Assembly (NCBI GenBank): GCA_019054805.1
Contig: JAHQIY010000012.1
Span: 1,674,001-1,738,000 of the forward strand
Direction of reading: 5' to 3'
DNA: 64,000 nucleotides
Source: Brachionus manjavacas
Lineage: Eukaryota; Rotifera; Eurotatoria; Ploima; Brachionidae
Shown here: positions 33,451 through 45,559 of the stretch, in pieces
Layout of the letters: every line of letters begins with the position of its first letter
Position numbering within the stretch: position 1 is the stretch's first letter
Position numbers and translations under genes: made by a program
The notes under the pieces: generated by a model
What the model saw: the letters and a program-made list of their open reading frames with translations, nothing else
What the model was told of the DNA's origin: nothing
Database searches by the model: none

Positions 33451-34176
33451 CTAGTCCTTGGCAGCTGAGACGAGTCTTAGTATAAGCAAAAACAAATTGA
33501 TTATGTCGACATAGATGTTGAGCGCAGCCATTATGTAGTCCTCGGGGCTGATCGAATATTTGTGTTTGCCGCCTAGCATGAGCTGAGTGTCGAACACCAA
33601 GTAGAGAGAGAAGAGACCGGCTCCGAAGGCCGCGTACAGAATGTTCAGCACATTGCTCCTCCAGATCAAAGAAATAATTCCGAAGACCATGAGAACGAGG
33701 CCGAACACGAAAAGGTACACTCCAAAGCCAGTGAAGTCAATCTTTGTCTGAAAAGCGAAAACGGTCAAGCCGACGACTACCACAGCCGTGATGGCCAGTG
33801 CTATGAATATTGTGTCTGTTTCGTACTGGGCTGATATGCAGCCGACTAGCAGTGACTCGAGCAGTGTGAACACCATCAACAGAATCATGTTGAGGGGGAA
33901 CTTTCGGTTTACTGACTCGCAGCATGCCAGCACGATCATGATCACAAACGTGCCGATCATCGCCAGCCACAGGATCCACGAATTTGAGTAGAAAAAGCCA
34001 CGCACTGGCTCCGCGAACACAATCAACGCTGTTATGGCAACTGTGATCAACACTTGTAAACTGACAATGCTGTAAGTCTTGCGAATGAATGCATGCCGGA
34101 TTTTGACATCGGAGAATGAGGACAGCTCGCCGATGTAGTCCGAATTAGCTTGGCTGTATGGGTCTTGATTGTACAT
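33451..34176 (-). CDS. Lifeguard / Bax-inhibitor family (TMBIM) membrane protein
   Basis: Single exon, 241 residues, true ATG at 34176. A short N-terminal tail (MYNQDPYSQANSDYIGELSS) is followed by VKIRHAFIRKTYSIVSLQ, the start of the BI-1/Lifeguard domain, and seven membrane helices. Family blocks are clear: ACCESVNRKFPLNMILL, FAFQTKIDFTGFG, SLYLVFDTQLMLGG and SPEDYIMAALNIYVDIINLF. The Asp in FDTQ and the acidic residues near PEDY match the calcium/pH-sensing acidic pair of the family. Members sit in ER or Golgi membranes, leak calcium and restrain cell death. It has no introns and is much richer in GC than everything around it. Which Lifeguard subtype it represents cannot be settled here. 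Confidence 0.95.
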   Translation of the reverse strand: MYNQDPYSQANSDYIGELSSFSDVKIRHAFIRKTYSIVSLQVLITVAITALIVFAEPVRGFFYSNSWILWLAMIGTFVIMIVLACCESVNRKFPLNMILLMVFTLLESLLVGCISAQYETDTIFIALAITAVVVVGLTVFAFQTKIDFTGFGVYLFVFGLVLMVFGIISLIWRSNVLNILYAAFGAGLFSLYLVFDTQLMLGGKHKYSISPEDYIMAALNIYVDIINLFLLILRLVSAAKD

Positions 34177-34879
34177 TGTTTTGGCGTTGTGTTTTTTTTT
34201 TTTTTTTGGATAAAAATGGCTTATGTTTTATATAGAATTAAAATTTATAAAAGAAATGTTTCTCGAATGTGCACAGAATGACGTTATAACCTCTTAATCA
34301 ACTAAATTAGCATTTATTATGCGCTCAATTAAGAACAGGGCTTGGGTTTTTTTGTGAGTGATAAGAGTAAAGTCATTGTTAGATAACTTTAAATGACTAA
34401 GCATGAAATTAGATAACAAAAATTACAGATTTTTTTTTTTTTTTTGAAATTAAGTAAATGTGTTCAATGGTGAAAAATTGCGCTTTTAAAAATTTTATTG
34501 AATTTAAATATTAGAAGAAAAATAAGCTAGAATTGGGGTTATTACTAAAACACGAAGCCATACTTATCTCTTAAAGTAAAACACCATCAGGTTTTTGCCT
34601 TCATTTAAACTTGAAATAAACTATTGATAGTTTAACAAAATTAAATATTTATTTTTTTTTCAAGTTTGCAATTAAAATATTTCTTAGATTTAACTTGACT
34701 ATTTTTAGGATATTAATAAGATAAAGCTAAAAATTTTATGAAATCAATATCTTTAAATTTTTCGTCAAAAATATTCTTGATTTTGCTATATTATTATAAT
34801 ATTTTTTAAAATTTTTAGTGTCAATCAAATTTTAAAGCAAAAACCGAAATATATTAGAACAAGCATAAGTTATGCTTTG
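34177..34879. other. Upstream region of the Lifeguard gene
   Basis: A poly-A/T run of 18 (34189-34206) lies just upstream of the start. The rest is AT-rich without recognisable content. Confidence 0.45.
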
Positions 34880-35056
34880 TTAACACTAGAAGCACCAAAA
34901 CGAGCGAGTCAAAATGACTCGTTATAGAAAATAAAAATAAATCATTTATTTTGTTTTCGAATTGATTTAAATTATTAAATTAATTGAACAAAAGTAGTAA
35001 ATTATTAAATTTTAGTCTTTTTAAGGTCTTATAAAATATCCATGGCCAAAAAGACT

Positions 35057-36490
35057 TTTATTATTTATTTGTTTACTGTACCGAGCTAGGGCTCCTTCAG
35101 AATAAATTAAAAAAAAAATCAAAAAAAATAAAAACTGAAAGTTAATAAGACATAAATTGTTAAATGTGGCACATGTTTACATAGTTCAAGTTTCAGAAAA
35201 AAGGAGGAAATAGTAAGGTAGCAATTACACAATAGAGTTGGGTATTCAATATATCTGGATTCGAAACCTTCTTTGTATTCCTTCACCAGTCTAACAACCA
35301 ATGGAATAGAATGACTCAGTCCTGTCCCAACATATCTCTCACTCAACTCAAACAGTCGATTCGAGACTGTTAATAAATTAAGTTTATTAAAAGCTTCATG
35401 ATGCACGATGTTGGAGGGAGTATCATATTTTAACTTAAGGATAGATCTTACTGCTGTATTCTGAATTGCTTGTAGTTTTTTGATATTATTTTCTGAAAAT
35501 GAATTCAAGCAAGGAAAAGAATAGTCTAAATTCGATCCGACTAAAGATTTATATAAATTTCCTAGTGTGTTTTGAGTAAGACCCCATTTTTATTTGAGAA
35601 TATCTTAATAATATTTAGCCTTTTATTGCAGCGTTCTTTAATTTCGTCTACTAGTATATTAAAGTTTAACTTAGAATCAAATTTAATACCAAGAAGCTTG
35701 ATTTCTTTTTGGCTCAGTATTATGTTTCCATAAATTTTTAAGTTGAGATTATTACTCTCTTTTTTGTACCTAGAGAAGACTACTGAACACGACTTTTCAA
35801 CTGATATCTTCATTTTCCATTTAATAAGCCATTGTTCTAGTTCGTTGGTGTATTTATTAATCTTATTTTCTAGGTTCCCTTTCTTGTTATAAATGAAGAA
35901 TGTAACTAGATCATCTGCGAAAAGCAGAGAGTATTCATTATTTGTTTTGTTTCTTTTTGGGATGTCATTAATATAATTACTAAATAAAAGAGGACTAATT
36001 ACTGAGCCTTGAGGAACACCTGCAGTTATTTGATATTCTTCGCTTAGGTGATCATTCACATTTACCTTGAATCTCCTAGAATCTAAAAAGGATCTAATCC
36101 AGTTGGTCAAGTAATCAGGTGGATTCTTTGTAATCAATTTATAAAGTAGACCTTCATGCCAAACCCTATCAAAGGCTTTAGAAATATCAAAAAAAGGCTG
36201 CAAACTCTTTTTTTTCTATTAAATGATTCCACAATTTTTTGAATTAAAAAGAGAAGATTATCTGATCTTCACCGGTGTTTCCAAAATCCAGATTGCTCCT
36301 GGAAAAGGAGTGAATTTTGTTCCAAAAAATTGTAAAATCTTGAATAAATTATCCGTTCCAGTAACTAATTAATTAAAATAAATTTAAAGAATCTAGTAAA
36401 TTAGAGGCCTTTTTTTGAATCATAGTAATGTTCGAAGTTTTTAAGTATCAATTAAATCAGAATTAGGACTAAATATTGAAGATAAGAATT
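35057..36490 (-). mobile_element. LINE family A: reverse transcriptase and 3' end, best copy in window
   Basis: Read on the minus strand. It begins near 36490 with the linker motif shared with 25.87 kb. The reverse transcriptase covers about 36300-35560, including FDISKAFDRVWHEGLLYKL, AGVPQGSVISPLLFSNYIND and an intact SLLFADDL catalytic box, then LEQWLIKWKMKISVEKSC. After frameshifts near 35560-35510 the C-terminal part follows at 35508-35119 (LQAIQNTAVRSILKLKYDT and LSERYVGTGLSHSIPL). The tail, CTGAAGGAGCCCTAGCTCGG with AAATAAATAA, ends at 35057. Sequence features suggest the Jockey/CR1 superfamily; the clade is not certain. Confidence 0.85.
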
Positions 36491-36544
36491 CTCAAGACAC
36501 ACGACAAAACACACGTTATGGAGATAAATTCTCTTGATTTTCTT

Positions 36545-36965
36545 GATTCACAACCCTTTACGAGCGCCTTTAGGGGTGCCAGATGGCGATGAAAAGAAGT
36601 TTTTTGTAATTACTTTTGATTTCTTCGACAAGTTTGATCAAAAAATCTTGCCTTGATATGTCGCATTCATTCACACTTTGTATATGATCCTGCTATTGAT
36701 GCAAGCTAAATTAATGATGCTATAAAATGCTTGCATTGGACAGTGTCTAATTGGAGCTTACTGAATAAAACTTAGCCATTTGATCAATAATTTTTAAATT
36801 GTTATATTGCAACATTTGTTTTTTTCTTGAGTAAAAAGTAGTCTTCTAGTTCTACATAGACTGAAGCGTGAAACGAACTAATCAATAGAACATTTTTTTC
36901 GTCTTTGCCTTGGGAGATTTTTAGTAAATCACCTGTATCGTGCTTACAAACAAGACTTTCAAACA
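36545..36965 (-). pseudogene. piggyBac transposase fragment
   Basis: Minus-strand reading with frameshifts gives DEKNVLLISSFHASVYV, then DQMAKFYSVSS, then CPMQAFYSIINLACINSR. This is the classic C-terminal catalytic stretch of piggyBac transposases (V-L-x-L-S-T, then V-D-x-M-D, then R-W-P-x-x-x-F-Y-x-x-x-D-x-x-x-x-N). Several catalytic-site residues are changed. It lies within the TTAA-bounded element and is presumably its own transposase. Confidence 0.75.
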
Positions 36966-37177
36966 AACGAGTCAAAATGACTCGTTTTGGTGCTTATAGT
37001 AGTATATACTTGATTTTGCACAAAGAAAAATTTTTTATTTGAATTTAGTTAATTAAGAAAGCTATTCTTATTTTAATTCTTAAAAATAAAAATTATGCTC
37101 AAATAATTATGACTTAGATTTTAGGGGCCAAAAATCGAAAAAGAGTAATTTTGACTCAATGTAGCTTCTAGTGTTAA

Positions 37178-38231
37178 AAAAATTTTTCAATAATCTATTG
37201 TGTAAAAAATTATTTTGATATTTAAGAAAAAATTTTAAAATTGAAAAAATACTTCTTTTGCAGATGTCAAGAGTAGAAAATTTGATTCATATAAAATGCA
37301 CTGAATAGGATCTAGCATTCAGAGTCAAAAATTTCCCCTTGAACGAGTTATGCTTATTCAAAGTAATCATCGAATTAAAAAAAATTGAAAAAAAACAAAA
37401 TTTTTATTGAATAGTACAATTAATTAATATAATTTTTCCTTTTAATTAAATGATTAAATGATTATTTAAAATTTTTAAAAAGAATTTTCAATATTTTATT
37501 TTCAATTTTTAAAATAAAAATTAAACTCGTTCCATTTCACAAAATAGTATAATTACATGAATATGCTTGAAATATTAAATTAAATTTTTTTTTATTTGAA
37601 ACTGAAAAAATATTTGAAAAATCGCACTTTTTCAAAGTTTATTGAACTTCGATCATTGTGTTAATTTACTACTTGGTAATAACTTGGATGGGAATGATTC
37701 GAATCAATCAAAATCACTGGCAAAAAGCTCATCTTTTTTTTCTTAGTTTTTTTTATAATTTCTTTAAAAATTTCTAAAGTAAAAATAACTTTGAATAAAA
37801 AAATTGCACAAATTTTTCTTAAATAAAAATCTAAGATTAAAGTTTTTTCTGACAAAATGTTCTATTTTTACGGAATCTTCTTTCTTAAATGGGATATCTC
37901 ACTAGACCTCGAAAATAACTTAATTTAAACTTTAATTTGCCGCCTTTTTTATTAAAAAAAATGTGCTTTTTTTCACTTCACCGGGCTTCAAAATTTAAAA
38001 TTGACAAATTTTTTTAATCGATCTTATATTAAAAATTAGGATAATCAATAAGTAAAAGAATGTAAAAAAAAGTTTTGGTTATTTTTAAAACTTATTTCAA
38101 AATTAAAATTCTATAATAATTTAAAAAAATAAAAAAGCTCTCAAAAAACAACAACAAAATTGACAGTTTCTTTCCACGACAAATAAAATTTACAACTCAT
38201 TAAGCTCGCATAAAACAAGTTTACAATGCTT
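37178..38231. other. Intergenic AT-rich DNA with a dispersed repeat
   Basis: About 37490-37655 is a copy of a repeat also found at 58.93-59.12, 60.84-61.03 and 61.97-62.07 kb (core GAAAAATCGCACTTTTTCAA and ATTAAACTCGTTCCATTTCAC). No gene is seen. Confidence 0.55.
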
Positions 38232-41200
38232 TCAAATTTTAAACTTTCTTTTAGGTTTACACAAACAAAATTTTCTTAAATCAACAGTAAGATTTTTACT
38301 TGGCGGCACACTCTCCAGACACTTAGGTTGACTGCCATACGCATCCAAACGACTCACAGAATTTGTCGATTTAATTAGCAGCTTTTTTTCATTTTGGTCA
38401 AATTTTACCAATGCTTCATATCTAGCACGGTTCGGCTCAGTCACCAAATTTATCTTATAATAAACATCTGCACCAATTTTTGCTTTTTTAACATAACTTA
38501 TTTCCTTGAGCCTTAGAGGCACACAATATTCTTTTGCTTTGGACAACACCTTATTCAAATAGCTGACAATATACTGGGCTGACTGAAGCGAAAATTTCTC
38601 CTTGACATCCAAAAACTGCCAGTTTTGGTCACAAACACAGAAGTGTATTGACAAGCCAATAGACTGACACGTTCTGTTCAAGGGTATCTCGTCTAGTAGG
38701 CTAATCGCTCTAATGTGTTTTTTTTTGTCACTCTGTTTGGTGCATGAAAGTTCTCTGATTGTCTCGTGTATGTCAAATGGAGTAGTAAGCTGCTGGGAAT
38801 TTATCTGTAGGTTTTTGAACTGATCTGGCTTTGATTTGGCAAAAGATTCAGGAAGAAAAAGAGAAACAAATGGAAGACGTTCTTCCAAGTCACCTTGGCT
38901 GGACCATCTATCCTTGCCGAATCGAGAGCCGTGGTCTGAATACAAAAACAAGGCAGTGTTGTTCAAATTTCCGGCCTCGAAGTTGTGAGAGAGAAAATTC
39001 TTTAGATCATGGTCTAAGTGGTTGGCTCGCTCATTACCATCATGGCTATTCTCAATGTAGTGCATTATGGCCGCGTAATTTGACTTTGTCTTGTACATGT
39101 CAACGAACTCTTGGATAAGGTCGAGGGATTTTTTGCTACGTTTGACTGAGCCGATGCACAGGTCGTCCTTGTGGGTGAAATAAGCGTTTTGGACTCGTTT
39201 CCAAAGACCAAGCTGATATGCGCGCATGTAATGATGAGCTGTTTTGTTGCTGAAGCCGCGTAGTCTATAAGTAAACGCGCTCACTTGGGGCCAATCTTCC
39301 ATATGAAAAGACATGTAGCCTTAAAATTTTATAGAATCAATAAGTTATTGCTGGTAATAAATTCTTTCATCGAATTAAAAATTTCAAAATTCTTAGCATG
39401 TTTATTAATTTTTATTATTAAAAAAAATATAAAAAATCTTCCAAATAAATTTTGAAAAATTAGTAGTAAAAGGTTTTGTCAAGTTCAGTACAAAAGAACA
39501 GAACAAAGTATTAAAAAATTTAATAAATTTTTATCTAAAAGTTTAAAATAAATCCTGTAAATGCAGCATGGTGCAACATTCAAAGTTGCATCAACTGTAA
39601 AAGTCTGCTAATGGTGTGCAGAATCTCTGCAAAATGCACCACGCTCGATTAAATTGAAATTTAATTTCTGCATAACTCTGCAAATTTAGCAGGCTTTGAT
39701 ATTTGATGCAACTTTGAAAGTTGCACTATATTGCATTTACAGAACTAAGTTTAAACCTTTAGAAAAAAAGTTATTCAATTTTGGCTTAAATTTTTTGGGG
39801 GTGACATATTTAATTTTTTTAAGATGACAAAAATAACTTAAAGTGGTGAATAATTTAATCTATTTTAGCTGACAATAAAAAACTAATTATTCTGACAAAA
39901 AAACTAAACGACTGACAAATATATATATATTGAGATGACTATTTAATAATTTTGCACTGACAAAATTTTATTCATTTTTATTTTATTTTATTTTAGTTCT
40001 AAATAAGCTATTTAGTTCGAATTGAGTGGAAATCAAAAGTAATGACCCTATGCTTCACAAGGAGTGAATAACGAAAAAAAAAGAAAGCTATTTAGTAATT
40101 TAATTCTCTAAGATTGTAAGGAATAAACTTAAATTGTGACGTTTTCTCATAGTTGACTCTAGCTTGATGATGAGATTTGGACAAAACGGTTTGTCATAAT
40201 CGTCTGGAACTTCCTTCCGATTTTGGTGCTATAGTTAAAGATTTTAATTTTTATTGTGACCTCAAAATCATTAATAATTAATTAGTCAAAAAAGTATTTT
40301 TGTCACTCAAATAATTATTTTATCAGTCATTTAATTTATTTGTCGTCATATGTAGTTTTTTTGTCAGTAGATTTAGTCTTTTTTGTCAGTAAAATTTAAT
40401 TTTTTTTGTCAGTCCATTAATTGATGGCCTTCAATTTTTTTACATTTTTTCTGTTCTTTTTTTCATTTTGTACTGAATTTCACAAACCTAGTAAAAGTTT
40501 TAGTGACCAGGCTGAAAAAAATAGTTAGTAATGTTGAGCCAACAAAACTCAGAAATACCGATAAAAATTCAGAAGAAAAAAAATTTGCTTTATAAAATTT
40601 ATTTTCTTTTTAAAAATCGTCTTCAATTTGACCGGTTTTCCAAATTATTCCAAGAACAACTACTTGAGTAGAAATATGGCATAATGCCTAGATAACTTTT
40701 TGAATATTATCTCTTTTGTAAAAATATTAATTAAACTTTATTGATTTTTATTTTTAAATTAATTTATTTATTTTTACAGGTTGATTTGAAAAAGCTATTT
40801 TAAAAGAATTAATTTTTAAATTTATCAACTATGGGGTCCCTCTACTAGGAAGTTACATATTACCTACTATTTTCATTCTTTTTTTTATCAATACAGCTAA
40901 AAGTATTCCTATTAATGTTTAAATAGTCCTATTCGCAGATGACTTCTGCTTATGGTCATCCAAAGCCAGAAAGAGAGAAATACAAAAAAATCCTTTGTAT
41001 AAAATTAGATCCTAAAATCAATTACAAAGAACATTTGAAAACTATCAATTCAAAACAAATCTCCAAAATTGAACCTTATCAGAAAAATTGAAAGTTTCAG
41101 GTGGGGACCCTCTTTTAAAATCAACAGAATTCAATTTATGTCACTCTCAAGATCATCATTAGATTGGAGATTTTAATTTCATGAATCAATTGAATATGGC

Positions 41201-42520
41201 CTATTACCTTTTATTTTAAGATCTTATTTTTGAACACAGTCATAAAAATCTGATCATAAACTTTAATTTGGAGTGTCCCCAAAAATTGCACATCCGAAAA
41301 TTAAAATTTTAAAATTAATAATGACTTTTAATTTTTAATTTTTATTTAATTTGAATTAAAATCTCATCGGATTTGTTATGTATTAAAATAATTCTTATTA
41401 AACCAAAAAAGAACAAGATCAAAAAGGCTTTATTTTAGTAGTTTCAAAAATTTTTAAAACCAAATTAATTTTGAATTTTAAATTTAATTTTCTAAAATGG
41501 AAATTTAATTTTTTACTAAATAGAATATATACAAGTCACGTGTCATAATTTTTCTAAAATAATTTTTATAAATTATTTTGTTGGGCTGCAGATTCTGAAT
41601 CTGAATTGAAATTGGCAAATTTTTTAAATTTTAAAAGTTAAGAATTTCCGTAGCCTCTAAATTAATTTCCTAATGAGTAGTATAAAATTTCATGAACTTA
41701 TTTTAGTTCTAGTTATAAAAGTTGATTAAAAAAAAATAATTACCTTTTTTATGAAGATCATTCCAAATAAAAGGATAGACTTGATCGACATATTGTCCAT
41801 TTGGATCAGATTTAAGAGCACTAGGCAATTCTTCTTCAGTTTTTCCGGTAAGAACAGGTATCATGCATGCCGGAGTTCCATCTCCAATTATGTTGTGTCC
41901 ATATAAAACAGTGGTCTTCATTTTGTTGATCAAATACTCAGTGGTTTGCGGCAATCGTTTGAACCAAGAGACCCTTGAAATCGAGTCATAGCTAAGCAAT
42001 AAAATATTCAAAGGTTGACACTTGTCATTGTTATCTCGGACCTTCTGTCTCAAGTGTATCCTATTCACTATTTGAGCATGCAGATTATTGTACAAAACCT
42101 GTTTTTTTTTGTCTTTTTGTAAGCAGTTGACCTCGATGACTTGGTGATCAATTTTTTCAGAATCTCTTAATTTCACATATTTTGAAAAAATTAGATCAAA
42201 GTCGTCATTTCGACTGATATTACGGTACGAACACTCAAAATTTTTGTATTTGGAAATTACACTTTTGTTAAAAAACCAATGTGAATTTTTTAGAAAGCCA
42301 AATTCTTCCTTTAGTTTGCAATCTTGGTAGTTTTCTATGTGCTCATGGCCCACGAAGTTCAGGCGCGGTAATTTACAAGTCAATTCTTGCTCTGGTGATT
42401 GCCGTGGCCACAGGTGTTTTTGGTAAAAGTCTTTTGAATGTTGATGGTTTATTAGTCTATTATCATGCGTCAGGTTTGTGTATTGTTTCACAACGAGTAT
42501 TGAAACCAAGGTACAAAAAA
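38232..42520 (-). CDS. DUF229 / alkaline-phosphatase-superfamily membrane protein
   Basis: Two exons are clear: about 42520-41744 and 39319-38232, joined in frame across a 2,424-bp GT-AG intron to give KKGYMSFHMEDWP. About 621 residues are visible. The first exon, with the start, is not found: the frame runs back through a hydrophobic VFCTLVSILVV stretch, probably a signal anchor, to a likely acceptor at 42521. DUF229 blocks are present: NILLLSYDSISRVSWFKRLP, GDGTPACMIPVLTG, and ALFLYSDHGSRFGKDRWS. These match the core of sulfatase/phosphatase-like proteins common in invertebrates. Expected to be a type II membrane or secreted ectoenzyme; substrate unknown. The large intron is a transposon landing site. 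Confidence 0.85.
39529..39770. repeat. MITE with about 65-bp inverted repeats, in DUF229 intron
   Basis: The outer arms, at about 39529-39594 and 39705-39770, pair imperfectly: TGTAAATGCAGCATGGTGCA with TGCACTATATTGCATTTACA, and AAAGTTGCATCA with TGATGCAACTTT. The core is rich in TGCA words. End motifs resemble the MITE at 10.96-11.21 kb. Confidence 0.75.
39801..40416. repeat. Paired inverted arrays of TGACA motifs spaced about 22 bp
   Basis: On the plus strand, TGACA-type words start at 39802, 39825, 39870, 39893, 39913, 39936 and 39958, with a degenerate one near 39847. The inverse TGTCA-type words start at about 40301, 40321, 40341, 40362, 40384 and 40407. The spacing is 20-24 bp in both arms. 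Fuller units look like CTGACAAAAAAACTAAA. The arms face each other across a core of about 300 bp without a gene. This looks like the subterminal binding-site arrays of a foldback-type transposon. It lies in the DUF229 intron, right next to a MITE. Confidence 0.65.
40820..41180 (+). pseudogene. LINE family B reverse transcriptase scrap
   Basis: Plus strand, frames broken: GVPLLGSYILPTIFILFF, then VLFADDFCLWSSKARKREIQ, then CIKLDPKINYKEHLK. The order and words match family B at 26.7-28.2 kb (SPTIFIIFF, ALFADNLFIW, IKLDPNYHLS), but here the catalytic FADD is kept. It lies inside the DUF229 intron, antisense to the gene. Confidence 0.7.
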
Positions 42521-42539
42521 CTTTGATTAAATATTTAAA

Positions 42540-45500
42540 AATTGTTAAATTTTAATAAGTCGATAAGTAAATTCTATTTTTGAAAATATAAAAAAAATTT
42601 GGCTGCCAAATTTTTTTTTAAAATTTTAAAATTTTGTATTTTTATATAATGTTTCTATTCTTTGAAACAAGATGACTAAAAATATTCATTTTTATAGATA
42701 GTTTATCTTTTAGAAAATATTTGTTGGGCAATTTACAGTTAAGTTTTGCTAATTAAGAAAAAATTTCAAAATTAAATAGAATAGGCGGAATTTGATTTAA
42801 ATTTTTTTTTCAAAATTTAAATTTTGATTTAGTCAATTAAAAAATTTTTTTTTCTAAATTTAAATTTAAATTTTTGTTTAGCAGAAGTAACTAATTGTAT
42901 TCTTAGGAACAATAAGAACCCTTAAAATCTCCAAATTTAAATAAAGAGGTTAATCGCATTTAACTTGATAGATAATTGATGAGCTGTCTATTAGCATCTT
43001 GAAGTTGATAATCAATTCAAAATATGATATAAATTTTTAGAGTTTATCTTTGTATATTAAAATTAATCTTTGAATTAATTTAAATAAGCTTTAATGGGGT
43101 TTTGCCTGTTATGTGACCAGTGACTTTATGTGCGCTTTTGTGACGAGATTTATGTGACAAGTAATATAAAATTTTTTTTATGATTTTTTAATGCGAGGTG
43201 CAAAGCGTTCAGAAATTTAGAGTTAAAGAAATTTAGATGAATTCAAACCTGGCTCAAAGTAATAAAAAAAATATCTTAATTTTGTTTATTTTTTTGTCTT
43301 TTTAAACTTAAGTGACTTTGAAAATTTATACTTAATACGTAATGATTATAAAATTGATAAAGAAAATGCAATTTTGAATTCATCATCAATTTTAAGATAC
43401 CGTCATTAAACTTTTTGTAAGTCATAAACTTTATCAATCTTATAAAAGATGAAATTTTTTCCTTGTAAAGTTTTTGGGGGTAAAATAATATTATGGTGTC
43501 AGAATATTAAAAGATGGCAAAGAATTTTTCAAATTTATTCTTTTGATTCACAATTCTTTTTAATATATAGTTAAAAACTATATGATATGTAAAATTTTTT
43601 TTAAATAAATTTAATTTTTATTTATTTAACTTTTTGGTGACAATTTAAATTTTTAATAATAAAAAAAATAATACAAATTGTGATGAGAGCTGACATCTAA
43701 GTGTAGAACATCATTATCAAAAATTCAAAATTAGTTCTTCTATAAATTATTTATTATAAAAATGGCACTTTATTTTCTTAGATTAAAAAATATCTCTTCA
43801 GCTTTATGTTTAAATCAGGTACTTTATTTTTATTTCTTTATTTTGGTAAAAGTTAAAATAACTTACTTATGATTTTTTTTTTATTCCGATAAATAGATGA
43901 TTTAAAGAACATTTTTTTCTTTCAAAAATTGACGCGCTCCAAGCCACTATATAGCTTTGCTCAAAACATAAAAATATATCTAAATGGAAATTTTATTTTA
44001 GAAAAATTTAATCAAAAGTGTAAAGAACAACTTTAGTTTTCAGTTGCGAAAAAATAGGCTAAACAAATTTGTATTGTTTTTTAAGAAATCGAATACATTA
44101 ATAGAGATATCAATAATATCTCCTATAAGTCTCTTTATCAAAATTTTCTCAATCTAATATAAAAATTTTTTATGATAATTCCGTTTAACTAATGGTAAAA
44201 CTAGCTGGTGAACGTTTGTATACACAGAAAATAATCTATCAATCTGAAAAATCTAAAAAAATACTAAAAACTGATTAAATTATTCAAAGTGTCTTTAAAT
44301 TTTTATTATTAATTTTTTCCAAAACAAATTTTTAGCTTTAATTAATTTTAAAAGATTAGCAATAGAATTTTAAAATTTTTTGATGCCTAAAATTCAAAAA
44401 CTCTTTTATCTTTGCTTCAACTAAACAACGCTTTAAATAAAAATAAATTTGAATTTAAAGAGTTAATCCTAGAAATTCAATTTTTTAGAATTAATTTTAA
44501 TTTAAGGCTAAAGTAAAGGCGAACATTGGAATTATTTAATTTAAAATTAGCTTTTCAAAATTAAATCTAAAAATTTTTTGTTAACTCCAAAAGAAATGAA
44601 CTTGAGGTTCGCTTTATTTCTAAAAGTAGTTGTCAAGAGCTAAATGTAGTTTTGACTAAAAATACACCCAAAAATAAATGTTAAATACAGAAAATTATTT
44701 ATTCAGGTAGTAAAAAGATAATTTTATTTAAATATTTAAAGCTAATAACCAATATTCGGTTTGACAAACAAAATATGATTACTATATAAATAAAAAATCT
44801 CAAATTTGCTTAGCAAAAATGTTACTTTCCTTAAGTGTTATTATAGGTCTCTTTGTCATTATTATTTATCATCAAATTTTAAATTACTAAATTACAAATT
44901 TTGAAATTGCAAAGAGTATTTTTAGATACTTTTTAGTCTAAAGAAACTGGTCGATTTTTCGATTCTAAATAAAAGATAGAAACAAAATTTGCATAGAAAT
45001 TGGACATTTTTAGAGATACTAACCTGGACAATCCAAGAATCACTCACAGCATCGAAGAAATTTTAATTTGGTCGATAAATTTTCTAAACAAAATTTAAAA
45101 ACTCCAAACGAAATAGCATAACATGAAAAATATTTTTTTTAATGATTTTTTTATTTCTAATGAAATAAAATCAAACTTAACTTTAGAATGTCTTTTCTTT
45201 TTCTTAATAGTTTTATTTAAAATAAATTAATGAAAATAATTAATAAAACATTTTTTATTAAATTTTAATTTTGAAAAAAGTCTATGAAAATTTGGAAGGT
45301 GAAGAACGGGAAAAAGCTTTTGACGAAAAAAAAAATTATGTAAAGAATAAAAACTTTGTAGTATAAACAAAATTTTATTTATTTTTTTAGTATAATAAAA
45401 TTATTATAGCATAAAAAGTCAATTAAATTTGAATTAAAGAACAAAAATAAGTCTCTTAGAATACTTTCATAAACTCAAGAAAAAAATATAATAACAAGTG

Positions 45501-45559
45501 TAAAAAAAAAATCAATCAAATTCTAAAGAAATCTTACCTTAGGTGAACGACCTGGTGAT
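42540..45559. other. Gene-poor AT-rich region
   Basis: No supported reading frame. A short stretch at 43105-43165 repeats TTATGTGACCAG/TGTGACGAG-like words that recur near 47405-47450. A missing first exon of the DUF229 gene may lie here. Confidence 0.45.

Larger units (their letters stand above)
34880..37177 (-). mobile_element. piggyBac-like element with TTAA ends, LINE nested inside
   Basis: The left end at 34880 is TTAACACTAGAAGCACC and the right end, read inwards, is TTAACACTAGAAGCTAC, ending in TTAA at 37174-37177. The shared TTAACACTAGAAGC resembles known piggyBac ends. Inside each end is a palindrome of the type GAGTCAAAATGACTC, with a third copy at 36966-36984. A broken minus-strand transposase lies at about 36545-36965 and a LINE at 35057-36490 has jumped into the middle. 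The element is dead. Confidence 0.85.

Noticed and set aside
33788-33991. Frames on both strands within the Lifeguard gene
   Set aside because: Shadow frames of a GC-rich gene; the main frame has full-length family similarity.
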